From Dinochytrium kinnereticum (lineage: Eukaryota; Chytridiomycota; Chytridiomycetes; Chytridiales; Chytridiaceae), in assembly GCA_027604005.1 (NCBI GenBank), contig JADGJT010000044.1, positions 1 through 64,000 of the forward strand: a stretch of 64,000 bases of DNA, read 5' to 3'. Below the pieces are notes generated by a model that was given only the letters and a program-made list of their open reading frames with translations, was not told where the DNA came from and did not search any database. The position numbers and the translations under genes are program-made. This document shows positions 11,874 through 26,816 of this stretch, one piece after another. The number at the start of each line of letters is the position of its first letter. The stretch's first letter is position 1.

Positions 11874-12778
11874 TCACAAAACAAAAGGGATGATTGCGCG
11901 TCGCTTTTTAGGGTACTTGTCCTTGAAAGTCTGCCTGTACCATTTGTGTGTCCAAAGTGCCCGAGGAAACAGATTTGCAAAGGTGAAGAATGCGAACGCA
12001 ACTCCAGCCCAGTTGGAAGTCGCAATGGCCCATCCAACCCACTCTAGAATCTCTCCAAAGTAGTTGGCGCAGGACACGAACTCGAACATTCCTCCAGTCG
12101 GAATTCGATAAACCCTTCCATTTTTCACAACCTTCACACGCTTGCTGTTCGGGTCACGGAGTTTAAAGAGGGTGTTGTCGGATGTGATGTTGACGTACAT
12201 CCCTGTGGCGAATATGGCAAGGCCCATCCAGAAAGATGGATCAGTCAGACGGTCCCTTGGCTGAACGGCCGTTGCGAAACCATTCACAAACCCGTTTGGG
12301 ATGTTGAAGGCAATGGCACTCAAAACAACGATAAGACTCGTTGGTGATATTCCTGGGGCCCTGAGAACGTAGATGACGGAGCGGTTGAAGTAATGCACCA
12401 TAAAGCTTTTGCATGAATTAAAATGTGGCAATGGGAGTGTCGAATACCTCAACAGAAGAATGATGTTTGCCGGATTAAACGATCTTATCGGATTTGCAAA
12501 GAATGAGATGGGGAACACCATCAAAGGCACTGTTTCGAAGAGTACCCAGCCCCATTTACCGGGTATTGTGGGGCCAAATGTGTTTGACACGAAACGACCT
12601 GAAAGAGTGTCAGGCATTTACATCGATGATGGACTCGCTCGAACCAAAGGGTGCTTTCATAAAGAAAAGCACTGCAAAGAATATCAGGCCAAATACAAAG
12701 ATTCCTTGCACGCAGGAATCGTAAGCTTCACCGCGTTAGCCAAACTCCAAGCGTCCATCTACCTTTCTCCAATTCCAT
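11874..12778 (-). CDS. Steroid 5-alpha-reductase family enzyme
   Basis: The family (SRD5A, plant DET2) uses NADPH to reduce the delta-4 double bond of 3-oxo-steroids in the ER membrane; in fungi the natural substrate is uncertain. The small first exon (12763-12778, MELEKA) joins a hydrophobic segment (GIFVFGLIFFAVLFF). A 47-nt intron then restores the family motif APFGRFVSNTFGP. A further 42-nt intron sits after NIILLL and restores SFMVHYFNRSVIY. Several membrane spans follow, and the C-terminal signature is complete: YRIPTGGMFEFVSCANYFGE, EWVGWAI and the end WYRQTFKDKYPKKRRAIIPFVL (about 260 aa in all). The start codon is 40 bp from that of the divergent Ap4A phosphorylase. Similarity is to SRD5A1/2 rather than the Tsc13 enoyl-reductase. 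Confidence 0.88.
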
Positions 12779-12818
12779 TTTGTTCTGCCAGTTGAACACA
12801 AGAATTGAATGAGCTGTG

Positions 12819-13941
12819 ATGCAGGCAGCAATCCACTCCGCGTTTGAATCAGCTCGGGTATCGGGTCACCTCATATTCACCGAGAGTACTCGCCAGATTA
12901 TCAAAGATGGAACCACTGTGAGTTCGTAAGAGGAAACCCGAAGTTGAGGTTCATATTTCTTAGTGCTTTCATTTGACTTTAGCCCCTGGTCTGGCAAAAA
13001 AGCCCACTGGTGGACTTGCTCCTGTTACAACAGCGCCAATAGTTGAAAAGAAAAAAAATCCTTTTTTACCTCCGGAACCGACTCTGCATGTGTCAGAATA
13101 TGGTTCTTTTAATCTGCTCTTGTGGGTTCTTTTGCTCCCTAATGTTTTCGAAAGCTAAGGTGTATGAAGAAACAAGTACTCAGTGACAAAGGGTCATATT
13201 CTTGTTACTACAAAAGGTAAGGCTGGCTTTATTGTCGTTTTCGTTCAGATATCTGGCCCATATTATTTGACAAATAAACTCATATGATCAACTCTTTGCA
13301 GATTGGGAAAGCCAACTGGACCCTTTAACCTCCAAGGATTTTGAGGCGGCATGGCAACTAGTTTTCAGCTCTGGCCACAGCTATCTAGGTTTTTACAATT
13401 GCGGATCGGATTCTGGGGCGAGGTAGAAAGAAGCGACTTTTGTTGGATCCTAACTCAAACGCGTAGTGTTCCTCATAAACACATGCAATTTATACCATAC
13501 GAGCCTCTGGTCCCGCCTCCAATTTTGTCTATGCTCGAAAGCCACCCAGCAGAACAGACCACTGTTGGGACCCCGTTCCAACTCACCGTATTCAAATTTG
13601 CCCATGCCGCAGCAAGGCTACCCAATTCATTTGATCCAACAAAATCAGCAGATATCTTCAAGGCAGTGGTTCATGCTTCATTTTCTCTTGCAGGAATAGA
13701 TGCCAACTCCGCCTTCACCATCGGAAAGACAGAGGAAAGTCCACCACATCACAACCTGTCTTACAATGTCGTCTTCACTCATCAATGGATACTGGTCGTC
13801 CCAAGGAGATGCTCAGAATACCAGCAATTCAACGTTAATTCCCTCGGGTTCGCGGGGATGCTACTGACAAAGACTCAGGAGGAGATGGAGGCGTTGAAGC
13901 GTGTGGGGCCGATGAATGTGCTGAGGAATGTAGCCTTCTAA
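12819..13941 (+). CDS. APA2: Diadenosine tetraphosphate phosphorylase (ATP adenylyltransferase)
   Basis: Apa1/Apa2 split Ap4A by phosphorolysis to ADP and ATP, keeping dinucleoside polyphosphates low. The first exon starts MQAAIHSAFESARVSG. Later exons give KGHILVTTKDWESQLDPLT (around 13190-13345), then HSYLGFYNCGSDSGA. The HIT-like active-site segment PHKHMQFIPYEPL (near 13475) carries His-x-His-x-Gln. The C-terminal ATP_transf domain shows LSYNVVFTHQWILVVPRR and VNSLGFAGMLL, as in yeast Apa2. There are about five exons; some internal junctions near 13100-13200 and 13420-13470 were inferred from protein continuity. Divergent partner of the 5-alpha-reductase gene. Confidence 0.9.
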
Positions 13942-14160
13942 GCTGTGAAATAAAATTCCAAAATCAACCAAAACAATTTTCGTTGACGCTTCAACCACAA
14001 CACTCCGAACAACACTCGGTTAACCGGAACGCATAACCCATAACGCTTCGAAGCTGCGAGGATCTTTGTTCGAATTCGCGGCCTGGAATTTTTCATTGAA
14101 GTAGCTTTACTATCAAAAACTGGGAAAAGTGAATTGGAGGAAAGCTGAGGACACTAGAAC

Positions 14161-17113
<2,953 letters not shown>

Positions 17114-17454
17114 CGTGAATCATTCTACCACCTTATTTCCTCCAATCAAACCCACAAACGCAAATTCTTTGAACCCGTTGTTTTCTTCTCATTCTTTCTG
17201 AAATGGAGCTGGAATATATATTATCCACCCCGTGTGTTTATTTATTATCTTTTTTCGGTGCTCGTGTATGTTTTACCTTTTGGTGGCTCTTTTCATTTGT
17301 TTTCTGGACTTAATCATTTGCCTGGTGGCAGAAATGCCTCCTGTTGTATGAAGACAAGAAGAACATGAGAATTGATGGTTTCTTTCAGTGTGTGTGCATT
17401 TAGCATTTAGACTTCAATTTGTTTCTGTCCATCAAAAAAAAAACTGGTGAAAAA

Positions 17455-18394
17455 ATGGATTTCCAGGTAAGGATCAGGCAAGCTACGGACATTACAGCTA
17501 ACGCACCCGTTCACCCCGACACCTCAAGAATCGAGCAGGAAGTAAACCCGGAAGTGGTGGTGTATCGGGCCATTCAGAGTCTAATGTGGACAGGCGGGAG
17601 CGTCTCAGGAAGCTCGCTCTGGAGACCATCGACCTGGCAAAGGATCCTTACTTCATGAAGAACCATCTTGGATCTTATGAATGCAAGCTGTGCGTTTTTC
17701 CCCATTCAATTTCTTTTCCCTCAAGTTTCATCCTTTAAACATCATATTTTATTGACCTCTTATCGCCAGTTGTTTGACCCTCCACAACAATGAAGGCTCC
17801 TACCTTGCCCATACTCAAGGAAAGAAGCACCAGTCCAACCTTCAACGAAGATCCGCAAAAGAGGCCAGGGAGGGCATGCTTAACCCCCTCACAATGGCAG
17901 CAGCCCGTATGCTCTCAGCTGGCCCCGGCATGATGGCCAACATTGGGGCAGGAGCCGTCACAGCAGCTAATGGTCAGATGGTCACATCCGCAGCAAGGGT
18001 CGCGGTCGCCCCAAGGAAGGTAGCAGTGAAGATTGGCCGGCCTGGTTACAAGGTCACGAAAGTGCGGGATCCGATGACGAGGCAAGCGGGCCTTCTCTTC
18101 CAGGTTCAGTATCCTGAGATTGGTGATGAGATTCGACCGAGGCATCGTTTCATGTCTGCCTATGAGCAGAAAATAGAGCCCCCGAACAAGGCCCACCAGT
18201 ACCTGCTCGTGGCAGCGGAGCCGTATGAGACTGTCGCGTTTAAGATACAGAGCAAGGAGATTGACAAAGGGGAGGGGAAGTTCTGGACGCATTGGGACCC
18301 AGATTCGAGGCAGTTTCACCTTCAATTCTTCTTTAAGCAAGATAGGCCAGCTGCGGGAGCCCCCGGTTACTATCCCCCGCCTGGTTTCCCTTAA
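17455..18394 (+). CDS. SF3A2: Splicing factor 3A subunit 2 (SF3a66/Prp11)
   Basis: SF3A2 is part of the U2 snRNP and helps U2 bind the branch point. The first exon is only MDFQ (17455-17466); exon 2 begins NRAGSKPGSGGV, giving the conserved DFQNR-GSKPGSGG start and NVDRRERLRKLALETIDLA. The U1-like C2H2 zinc finger is YECKLC then HNNEGSYLAHTQGKKH (17682-17840). The C-terminal globular part has IGRPGYKVTKVRDP, LLFQVQYPEI and PRHRFMSAYEQKIEPP, then WTHWDPDSRQFHLQFFF. The long proline-rich tail of animal SF3A2 is reduced to a few residues (GYYPPPGFP). Three exons. Confidence 0.96.
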
Positions 18395-18683
18395 CAGAAA
18401 TCAGTTGATTGAGCACACCCACGTTGTAGATAATAAATGATGATACAGATGAAACTCTTGCTAACGACTGAATGATGATAACAATGTTGCGAAAAATGAG
18501 GATACGTGCAATAACAGTTCAAGTAAGCGATAAAAAACTATGGCTCGTTCGCAAGAGTAATCGAAAAAAAAACAACAAGGCAAAACGTAAAGGGTCAGAA
18601 AAAAAACCAACAACAGGGAAAAATGGGAAAATGAGAAAGACATAAATAACAACACGAATACGGAGCGAGGGATTTTTCCCTCC

Positions 18684-21600
18684 TTAAACCATCATATGCT
18701 TCTCTATTATGGCATCCAGACTCAAGCCTCCATTCAAAAGATCCTCATAAATTGCCCAAAATTCGGATGCGAGGTCCCCGTCCTTCTCCTCAAAGGAAAA
18801 CGAAGCCCGAGACCCACAACACGCACCGTCCAAAAGCTGAGAGGCGGGTGGAATAGCGCCACGATTCACACCCAAGCCAAAGCCTGGTTCGTCCTTCATG
18901 TCGTCACAGTACTGGAACGATGTAATGCCATCAAAGCCACTAATAAAGCTATGGCAGAACGAAGTCTTGTCGTTTTCTTCATGGGAAGACGGACATGGTG
19001 AGGCAACAACTTGCTCCAAAGTCACGGTGGTAGTGGCTTTAACCTCTCGCCTTTTTGAGGGAGGCAGAAGAAAAGGGAAGGAAGTAGATATAGTCGCCTT
19101 CTCTAAAACGGGGATATCATCCACATTTGCTGCGACATTCTTAACATTACCCGCACATGCAGCACCAGGTAGTAAAGACCACTCCTTAGCAGGCCTTTGC
19201 CATCTCTTAGATTCCCCTACTTCCACGCGTTTTTCTTCCGAACCGTCAGAATCAGCCAGTGCACTTGACTGCTTCCCAGAGAATCCCAAATTCACCCTCA
19301 GGAACCGCCTGTCGGTTTTAGATTCAGCATCGTTTCCAACTCCAGCGCCAAGGTCTTCCAACATCGTCCCATCCCGAATATCAGGTGCACTCTTAGCCCG
19401 TACAATAAGCTTCGTTGTGATGATAGGGTGAGGCTTTGCCACGACCTTAACGTTCTTAACTGTATTGACGGCGGGACCTTTTGCGAGGGATTTCTCGGAT
19501 AGCCCAATTGGAACGACGGGTAAAGGTGGAGCAATCTCCTTTAGAGCTCTATCGGATTTGCTCTTACGCAACCGACGGGCCTCTCTCTTAGCATCGGTGG
19601 AAACCGCGTCCGTTGCCAAGGTCTCCAATGGCAATATCAAGGCCTCCGAAAGAATCTCGCGACGATTTCCGACCTCCTTTTCAGCAACATTGAAATGATC
19701 CTCCTCTCTCTTGCTCTGGCGCTTCCCAGACTTCAGCCATGCAAACGGGTTGCCGCTGAGACAGGAGAAGAAAAAAAAACAGAAAAAATGTGCATGAGCC
19801 AACAGAGACAGAACGATCAGAACAAGACCCCTAACTCACATCTTCAATCCTGTCTTTCCAGACCTCCCGTCAGATTGTTTCGAAGGCTGGTCTTCGCAAT
19901 CCATCCGTTTCAAAGGTTGTGAGGCACCAAAGCCAGACCGCGCCGTCGCAGCAGCCGTCAGCATCTCCTCGCGAGGATTCATGGTATGCTCAAACTCTCG
20001 AATCGGATTAACGGTGACGAGAAGTCGCCCATTCGGCTCATCGATCTGGGATCTAGGTCCAGGAAGCAAAATCGAAGACCGCTCATCATCATCATGCCTA
20101 ACAAAGCCATCAGCGCCTGTCGTCGACATGGTGAGACCCATTACAGATTCTTGGCTTTGAAGGGAGGAGACGCTGGGTTGATATTCTAATGTGAATGTAG
20201 AGAGGATATAACGGTTGGCTGAAAAACTCTTGACTTCGTGAATCAGACTGAAAGGAGTGATACATACTTATCCTCCCTCCAACCGAACCATACCGGGAAC
20301 GCTCACTTGCAGGCGGTTGAGCGGGCAGGATGGCCTCAAGCTTGTTCTAAATGAGAGGAAAAAAATGTTGCAGATAAGGGGTTAATTCTTCATCCCCCTA
20401 AACTGGCCTATACAACTTACATTCGCCTTAAGCTCATCCCATCCAGCTTTAGAATCCTTGAAACTTTCTATCTCTCCAGCCACAGCATTGTCGTCACTCT
20501 TTTTCCGTCTTCTCCCAGTGACCGAGCTGTCCCTCGATCTTCCTCCAAACATGCGGAACAAGGAGCCGTCTCTTCGACGTCGCGGCGTAATAGGATCATC
20601 CGCGATAGTCTTGGTCGGAGCGATCAATTCACCATCAACAGAAGACACCTCTTTCCTGCTCTTCTCCTTGCCATCACCACCAAGCGCTGTATTGACCTTA
20701 CTCCTCTCCAAAGTATTGACATAGACGCCCTCCCTCTTCCAGAATAAACGCGGCCCACCAGCCGCAGACTCCGATGCCTCCCGTCGTCTCCTGGAGCCAC
20801 GCATGCCCATCCTCCCCCTATCCTTCTCCTCGTCAACTTCCTCCTTCCTCTGAGTCGCCACTCCTTCATCGTCGCTCTGCCGGCTACATCGCGAATCAGG
20901 GCGAAAGCCCCAAGCGCTGCGCGGGGATGCATCCACGCTGACAGCGCGGGACCACACACGCCTTCTCGTGGATCGACCCAAAGAAGGCACATCAGTAACC
21001 GCCACAGGATCGGTAGACTCAATAACATCGCCCACAAAAGCCGGCAGAGGAAGCACCGACTGATTCTCCGAAGCAGCTGGCGTGGGCTTTTCATACCCTC
21101 TCGGACCATCCTCCTCCTTACTCCCAGAAGCGGCGTCCAGAACAGGCCGAATGGGTGCTTGAAGCATAAACGCGGAACCTGGCTGCACCCGATGCCACGA
21201 AGGCTTGCACCTCCTCTCAGTCGATTCCGATCGCTCCTCAAGGGTCGCAACCTGAAATCCCGAATTCCACAAACCATCTCCCCTTATTGAATCCACATCA
21301 CGATCCTGCTGTGGTCCATTCAGGGGATCGTGAGAACGCCAGCGCTTATGCTCGCGCGACCCCGTTAAAACCTTAACAGGAGATGTCGACATGGAAGTGG
21401 GCAGCAAAACTTCCTGCGACCGTATTTTCTCAATCTCAGAGCTCTCCGCCATGACTGTCACAACCGGGTTCTCCACAGAACTTTGAGGTGGCTCTTTTGC
21501 TTCATCTACAATCACTTCCTCAGGAGCAGAAAACCTTTTCGCCAGTCTCTCAAAATCCTTTGCTAGCAACTCAAGGTCACGGGAAAGACTCTCCAGGGTC

Positions 21601-22544
21601 CTTGTCAGTGCTTCCGACCTGACGGGCGGGACGCTCTTTGCTGCAGCCGTCTCTTCGCTTCCCGTAGATCGACTTGTCTCCGCCTCCTCTTCCGGCAGTG
21701 GGCATGGCAGTCGGGACGACTCACGTGTAGTATCCGACTCTTCAACCACTGACCCCGACTGAGATCCCACACAGGTACTGCTCCCGCGGCTCGATGGACG
21801 GCCAGCGTTCACCACCATAGAAGGCTCCACCCCCCCATCAATCCCTAAGCAACTCTCTTCCTCCCCAGCTCTCTCCTGAGGGCCATCCTCTCCCCTCGCA
21901 TACGCATAGCACCCCAAAAAGCTCGAAAACGAGACATCGCTCTTCCTCGGCTCACACTCCTCTGCAACCACCTCGGAAGCGACCCGAGCCATATCAGCAT
22001 TTCCCTTTGACGAAGCTTTCCTGGAAGCAGCAGGCACAGGCGTCCACGCCTTCTCCTTGCCGCCATCACTGAGTGTTTTCACAAGACCGAGGAGAGATGG
22101 AGGCGTGCTTTCGTTTCCACTGCTGCAAGGTCTCCGACCCACCAATCGAAGGTTAAGATTCTCCTTGAAATCATCCTGTGCGGCCCCTTCTCCAGTCAAC
22201 CCAACAGTCGATTCAAAAGGTACCATATCGCCGCCTTTCAAAAAGTTCCTCATTCTGACCCTTTTCGCGACAGAATCAAAAGTGTTCTTGGGGAGCTCCG
22301 TCTCCCCCCCCAGTATTGTTCTGGACTCTGATAACGGAGATCTGAGATGAGCGACAACAGGTGATAACGCTCTGAAGGATGTTGTTGTGGAGAGGCTTGG
22401 CGTGCCAGGAATGGAATGTGCGGTAGATATGAGAGGCGATGTGATATTAGATGAACCTCTCAAAGTGCATGTTGCTGGGATTGATGGAGTTGGGGGTGGA
22501 AAATTGGCTATGTAGGAGGGTTTGCCTTGAAAGTCAGAAGTCAT
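18684..22544 (-). CDS. Long, mostly disordered protein of unknown function
   Basis: I do not recognise the family. A long exon (about 20420-22544, start MTSDFQGKPSYIANFPPP) ends at a perfect gtaagt donor after DELKAN. A small exon around 20300-20350 (NKLEAILPAQPPA), a third through 20129 (SFSANRYILSTFTLEY, MSTTGADGF) and a last exon from about 19757 (GNPFAWLKSGKRQSKREED) keep one open frame to the stop at 18684, giving about 1.2k residues. The composition is Ser/Arg/Glu/Pro-rich, with basic clusters, a short coiled-coil candidate (LESLSRDLELLAKDFERLAK) and no enzyme motif. The joins are my inference: the locus could instead be two genes, with a second start at 20129. A scaffold or regulatory role would be a guess. 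Confidence 0.55.
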
Positions 22545-23579
22545 CGTTCTTTCTCTTTCCTCCGTAGATCAGATGCTGTCCACTATCGACGCAATTATCC
22601 TCGTTTTTCTGGAATTAGGTAGATGGTGAGCGAAGGGATGGCAGGTCCTTACAAAAAAAATCACTGGAGTGCATCCATCGCTACATTCGTTTCCAAAAAG
22701 CAGCAAGCAACAACAGCAAAGGCGAGTCCAGCACTGCAAGCACAGAACAAAAAGAGGAAGAAAGAGACCAGCAAATACAACCTCCCCTCACCTCCTTAAA
22801 ATCCCAAGAGCTGAAGAAACGTTCAATCCACAACTGATAAACCTTCCAGTCTGCTGTCCACCACTGTTCCTCCGATAGCACCTCCAGTAATGATCGATCA
22901 GAAGCGATCTCTGAACGCACGACAAGAATTTGAGGTGTGAAAACGTCCTTGCCAGCAATTCCAACTGGTACGCAGAAAAAGAGACAGCCTTTGCGGATCA
23001 AGCAATCATCCCGTCCTCAGCGAGGGGTCGCAACACCAAACTCCGAACCCAACAGAGTCAAAAGTCCGAACAACTCGCAGCAGCGCAAAGGCCTTGCGCT
23101 GGCTGCTGTGTCGCGATTGTCACGACTGAGGGCGTTCGGACCATCCGGACACATTCAAACCCTTTGTGAAAAGACAAAAGGAAACAGAAAACGCTCTTCA
23201 GCAGAATGTGGGTGAATCCCGTTTTATTATAAGCAACGCTGAGGCCTGCAGAAGAGCCAAATGTACGTGAGAGAAAAAGAGAGGAAGGGGGAGGAGGGGA
23301 CGGGGGACGGGAGGGGGGGGGGGGGAAGGGGGTTGGAATGGGGAGTGAGGGGGATTGACGGTGGTTTGGAGAGAAACCAGAACATAAAAATAACAAAGGC
23401 CGGGAAGGGGGGATAATGAGAGAGGTGGAAAATCGCTCACGTCGAGAGGAGGGGAGGGGAGGGGGTACTTAAGGCAAAATTCAGCCTTGAAATGCGTTAT
23501 GGCTTTCCAGAAGAGTAAAAGTCACAAAACCGACCATCATCATTCATTCATCAAACAAAAACGTAGAGGGCCTCCATAT
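22545..23579. other. Intergenic: promoter region of the disordered-protein gene and 3' flank of RanBP1, with G-rich tract
   Basis: No convincing gene is seen. A minus-strand open frame at 22681-23001 contains a protein-like stretch (VLSEEQWWTADWKVYQLWIE) ending at a possible gtgagg donor, but I cannot join it to anything. The main landmark is a strongly G-rich plus-strand run at 23286-23353, reported separately. Confidence 0.4.
23286..23353 (+). repeat. G-rich tract with quadruplex-forming potential
   Basis: Over 68 bases the plus strand is almost all G, with a few A, C and T. It includes a run of 13 G (23313-23325) and at least six further runs of four or more G. This far exceeds the four-run G-quadruplex pattern. 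It lies in the 3' flank of RanBP1 and about 0.75 kb upstream of the gene starting at 22544. Confidence 0.8.
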
Positions 23580-24833
23580 TTAAAGGTCCTCCTCCTCCGA
23601 CTCCGATTCCTTTTCAGCAGAAGCAGCGGCAGGCTCCCCAGAGCTAACACCCTCCTTCTCCTCAAGCTCCTTGTTGATCTTCTGAGCAGTAATGAATTCG
23701 TTCTTGAACTTGTCGGCGTCTATCATGATCAAAAAAAAATAAATACAATGAAGAGCGAAGGAAAATATCACAAAAAATGTGCTTACTCTCAGAGTTGGCG
23801 AAGCGGACAGCCAAAAGCTCAGGGCGGGCCTCACCCTCAGCAAAATCGGCGGTAACGGTCCAGACCCACGAACGGTCTGATCCAATGTTGGGCTGGAGGT
23901 TCATGACCTGGGTGACTGCAGACGAACGCAAAACATAAGAAAGAGACAACAAGTAAGTCAATCGGCCTGAAAAAGACAGAAAAAGAGAATATAGAACACT
24001 CAACTGAAGTGGTTGGCGCAAATCTTGTGGGTCTTGTCTCTCCTCATGAGCACTCGCACCTTCTTGGTGGTCTTGTGTTGGAGAAGTTTGATGTCACCGG
24101 TACCACGCTCCTTCCACTCGTTCGCGGGTTTGTCGAATCGGAAGAGCTTCGCGCGACTAAAAGAAACAGTGAATAATGGCTATAACAACAACAGTATATT
24201 AAAAAGGAATGGAGGACACAAGGAAAAAAAAGGAGAGAAGCCTACATCTTGAAGAGAACATCCTCATCCTCCTCAAAAGTCTTAACCTCCTCAAGCTGCT
24301 CGAGCTTGACAACGGGCTCAAAATGAACCTCGGGGGAGGCCTCGGGCTCCTCGTTCTCCTCAGCCTCAACTTTCTTTAAGTGGCAGAGAACATGATTAGA
24401 TGAATGCAAAGTGAATGATGAGCTAAGCTTCTGTAGGATTATCGGACAGCTTCTGAATGAGTGCCAAAGGCTCTCATACATCTGCTTGTCGCTAGCTTGG
24501 TGGAAGAAGTCTGGTCTCCTCACTGCTGCATCACAAAAGGCCCCCCTTCAGGACGAGAAGAATTCACCTCATCCCCCCACGGTATGCACTCATGATCGGT
24601 CTAACTGTGATTAAACAAGATTTCACCGTCCAACAAAATGCATCGTCCCGCATGCCGCAGGATCGCATTTCGTCGGACCCTCCTCAATCGGCAATCCCCA
24701 ACCACCTGATTCCAAACCCCCAACCCCCCAACTTGCTCGAAGCTGCGTTGTCACCAATATCGCTCGGCCCACAGAAAACATTTGGCCTTTTTACCTTCTC
24801 GACGGTGGGCTCAACGGTGTTCTCGACGGTCAT
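23580..24833 (-). CDS. YRB1: Ran-binding protein 1
   Basis: RanBP1/Yrb1 binds Ran-GTP and helps RanGAP release it from export and import complexes in the cytoplasm. The first exon ([13 protein letters not shown]) is followed by a roughly 420-nt intron. The next exon holds [20 protein letters not shown], then the Ran[41 protein letters not shown] and KICANHF, followed by [20 protein letters not shown] and [17 protein letters not shown]. The C-terminus is acidic ([11 protein letters not shown]). Exons lie near 24244-24373, 24003-24157, 23787-23914 and 23580-23720. Length is about 200 residues, as expected for Yrb1. Confidence 0.95.
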
Positions 24834-25352
24834 GGTGTGTTGTGGTTTTAAGGGTGGTGAAGAAAAAAAGCTGTGCGCAATCCGAAAAAGATAAAAAAAA
24901 AAAAAAAATGAAAATTGTCGTCTGCGAAGTAAAGAGCAGAATGTAAATGAAATCATGAAATAAACACGCGCGCTTGGAAGGAGGCAGCTGGGCATCAATC
25001 ACTTCTTTCTCTTGTCGCTGGCTTAAGCATTTGACTAATTAAAAAGATAATGAAATTGTAACATCCAACCGGAAGAAGCAGAGGGAGAGCAAGAGAGAAA
25101 AGGCGGGAGTGGGGGAAGAATTCATCTCTGCCATGCATCGCGGGGGAAAGGGAGAAATTCGTGATTACAAATACGAGCTCGATAAAGTAGAACGGAGTTA
25201 TGAGTTGCAGAAAACATGGTGATGTGGTATCATGACGGGGCGGCAAGAGGAAGAGAGATAAAACCGTCTGGACGAAGAAAAGCAAAATCAAAAGCAACGC
25301 GCATATTTTTTTTGCAGAGAAACAATCAGAAGAGTAGCAGAGCGTGCATAAT
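24834..25352. other. Intergenic between RanBP1 and Pex22
   Basis: It holds the RanBP1 upstream region and the Pex22 3' flank. There is an A-run near 24893-24907, but no open frame of interest. Confidence 0.5.
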
Positions 25353-26816
25353 TCATGATAACATCATAGAATCAGCAATGGATTCGACAAACTGCACATT
25401 CAAAAACTTCTCCAAGTCCGCCGAAGCCGTAGAGGCGACTGAATCTGGTGAAGTGGATGTCGTTGGGGAGGTCACAGCAGCAGAATCCCTTGTGACGGCA
25501 GGTATGGACACGACAGGCGGCGGCACACGTAATGGTGCTCCCGTACCTAATTCTGTGGAGCCATTCAGTGAACGGAGAGATGGCGCTCGCTTTAAAGACG
25601 CCTCCCGTCGTGATAGGGCTGTTGCTGCAGGGTCCTTCTTTATGGCTGTTGCATTTGCAGGTATTGGAACAGCAGGAGGTTTTTCAACAGTTGCCTGCAC
25701 TCGTTTTACCCGAATAATCCACGGAATAAACGCCGCGAGCTTTGCAATAACGGTATCCGAAGAGTCGATATGAATCTTAGGCTCGATATGCCGAACAATG
25801 TGTGCCTTTCCTTCCTCCGTGGAACAGAAAACTAGTCTCCTGGGGTCAATTCCAGACGCGAGAAGACCAGAAGACTTTAACAACTTCCGAATTTGCTCCT
25901 CTTCAAGGTCCGACGACACAACAGATATGAGATGGAGAATGTAGCGGGGTGAGGAGGCCAGAGCTTTGATGAAGGGAAGTGAGGATTCGATAAAGGCATG
26001 GTTCGGGCTCTTGGGATCTGGGGAAGGGTTCCAAGTGATAATCTATTGTTGTTGAAACCAAAGAGCCAGTTAGAAAATAAGATTGAGAACATTATGCTTC
26101 ATGTTCCGGGAGGAGCTCATATAATCGCTGAAGATGGCAGCTTTGGGTTTTCCTTCAACTTTCCAAGGAGCTTCCGAGGCTACAAGCAAAGCAACACTGA
26201 AACTCAGCCGATAACAAAAGAACGAGAGGTGACAAAATATAAAAACATTCATCAAACGATGACCGACCCAGTCTCGCATCAAGAACCTGATGCTTGAAGC
26301 AAAGAAATAACAAACACTCACATTCTTTACTGAAACAGTGACAGGCACTGCCTTCCCTGTTCGCAACGCAACCGGGATGGGATTCTTTTTGCTGGAAGCC
26401 GGAACACCAGTGATGATGGGGGCAGGTACCGGAGCCTTCCTCGCAGCTGTGGAAGCCGAGCTGGCCACAGTCCCATCACCATCCTCAACCTCAAAGCCAG
26501 GCAACAAAGAGTCAGAAGAACGCTCATCGCGAGAATCCGGAAGATGCGGGAATCTCCGCCTCCGCAGATCCGAATCTGAAGGAGGAGGCGAGGTTGAAGA
26601 AGAGGCGGAGGACGATGAGGATGAGGATGACGACTTCCACCACCAATAAGCAGCGGTAGCAGAGACGATGGCGGTCGCTGAGACGATTGCGAGCAGTGGG
26701 ATGAGATGCGACGATGACGGTGAGGATGCAGCAGAGACGGAGGAGAGGTGGTTCCGCAGGGCCCGTCTTGACGGCCTCAGGCGTCTCGTGCGAGATGACG
26801 TGGCGGCAGCGAGCAT
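25353..26816 (-). CDS. PEX22: Peroxin-22 (Pex22-like) membrane anchor
   Basis: Pex22 anchors the ubiquitin-conjugating enzyme Pex4 on the peroxisome, where it recycles the import receptor Pex5. The N-terminus is basic and Ser-rich, followed by one membrane span (IPLLAIVSATAIVSATAAYWWW), then a Ser tract and a disordered linker. Exon 1 ends VTVSVKN at a gtgagt donor near 26320. Joining this to the exon starting at about 26045 gives VSVKN-IITWNPSPDPK, the family's first strand. The core continues with FIKALASSPRYILHLISVV, SGIDPRRLVFCSTEEGKAHI and VRHIEPKIHID, as in Pex22. The C-terminal ~130 residues are Pro/Ser/Ala-rich with no family match. A small open stretch within the intron (near 26160-26200) is probably not coding. 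Confidence 0.85.

Noticed and set aside
22681..23001. Minus-strand open frame with VLSEEQWWTADWKVYQLWIE
   Set aside because: It might be an upstream exon of the gene starting at 22544, but the only later acceptor leads into frames closed by stops. Not supportable as a gene.
26045..26297. Possible extra Pex22 exon (VALLVASEAPWKVEGKPK)
   Set aside because: Direct joining of VSVKN to IITWNPS is in phase and matches the Pex22 family, whereas inclusion interrupts the first conserved strand.
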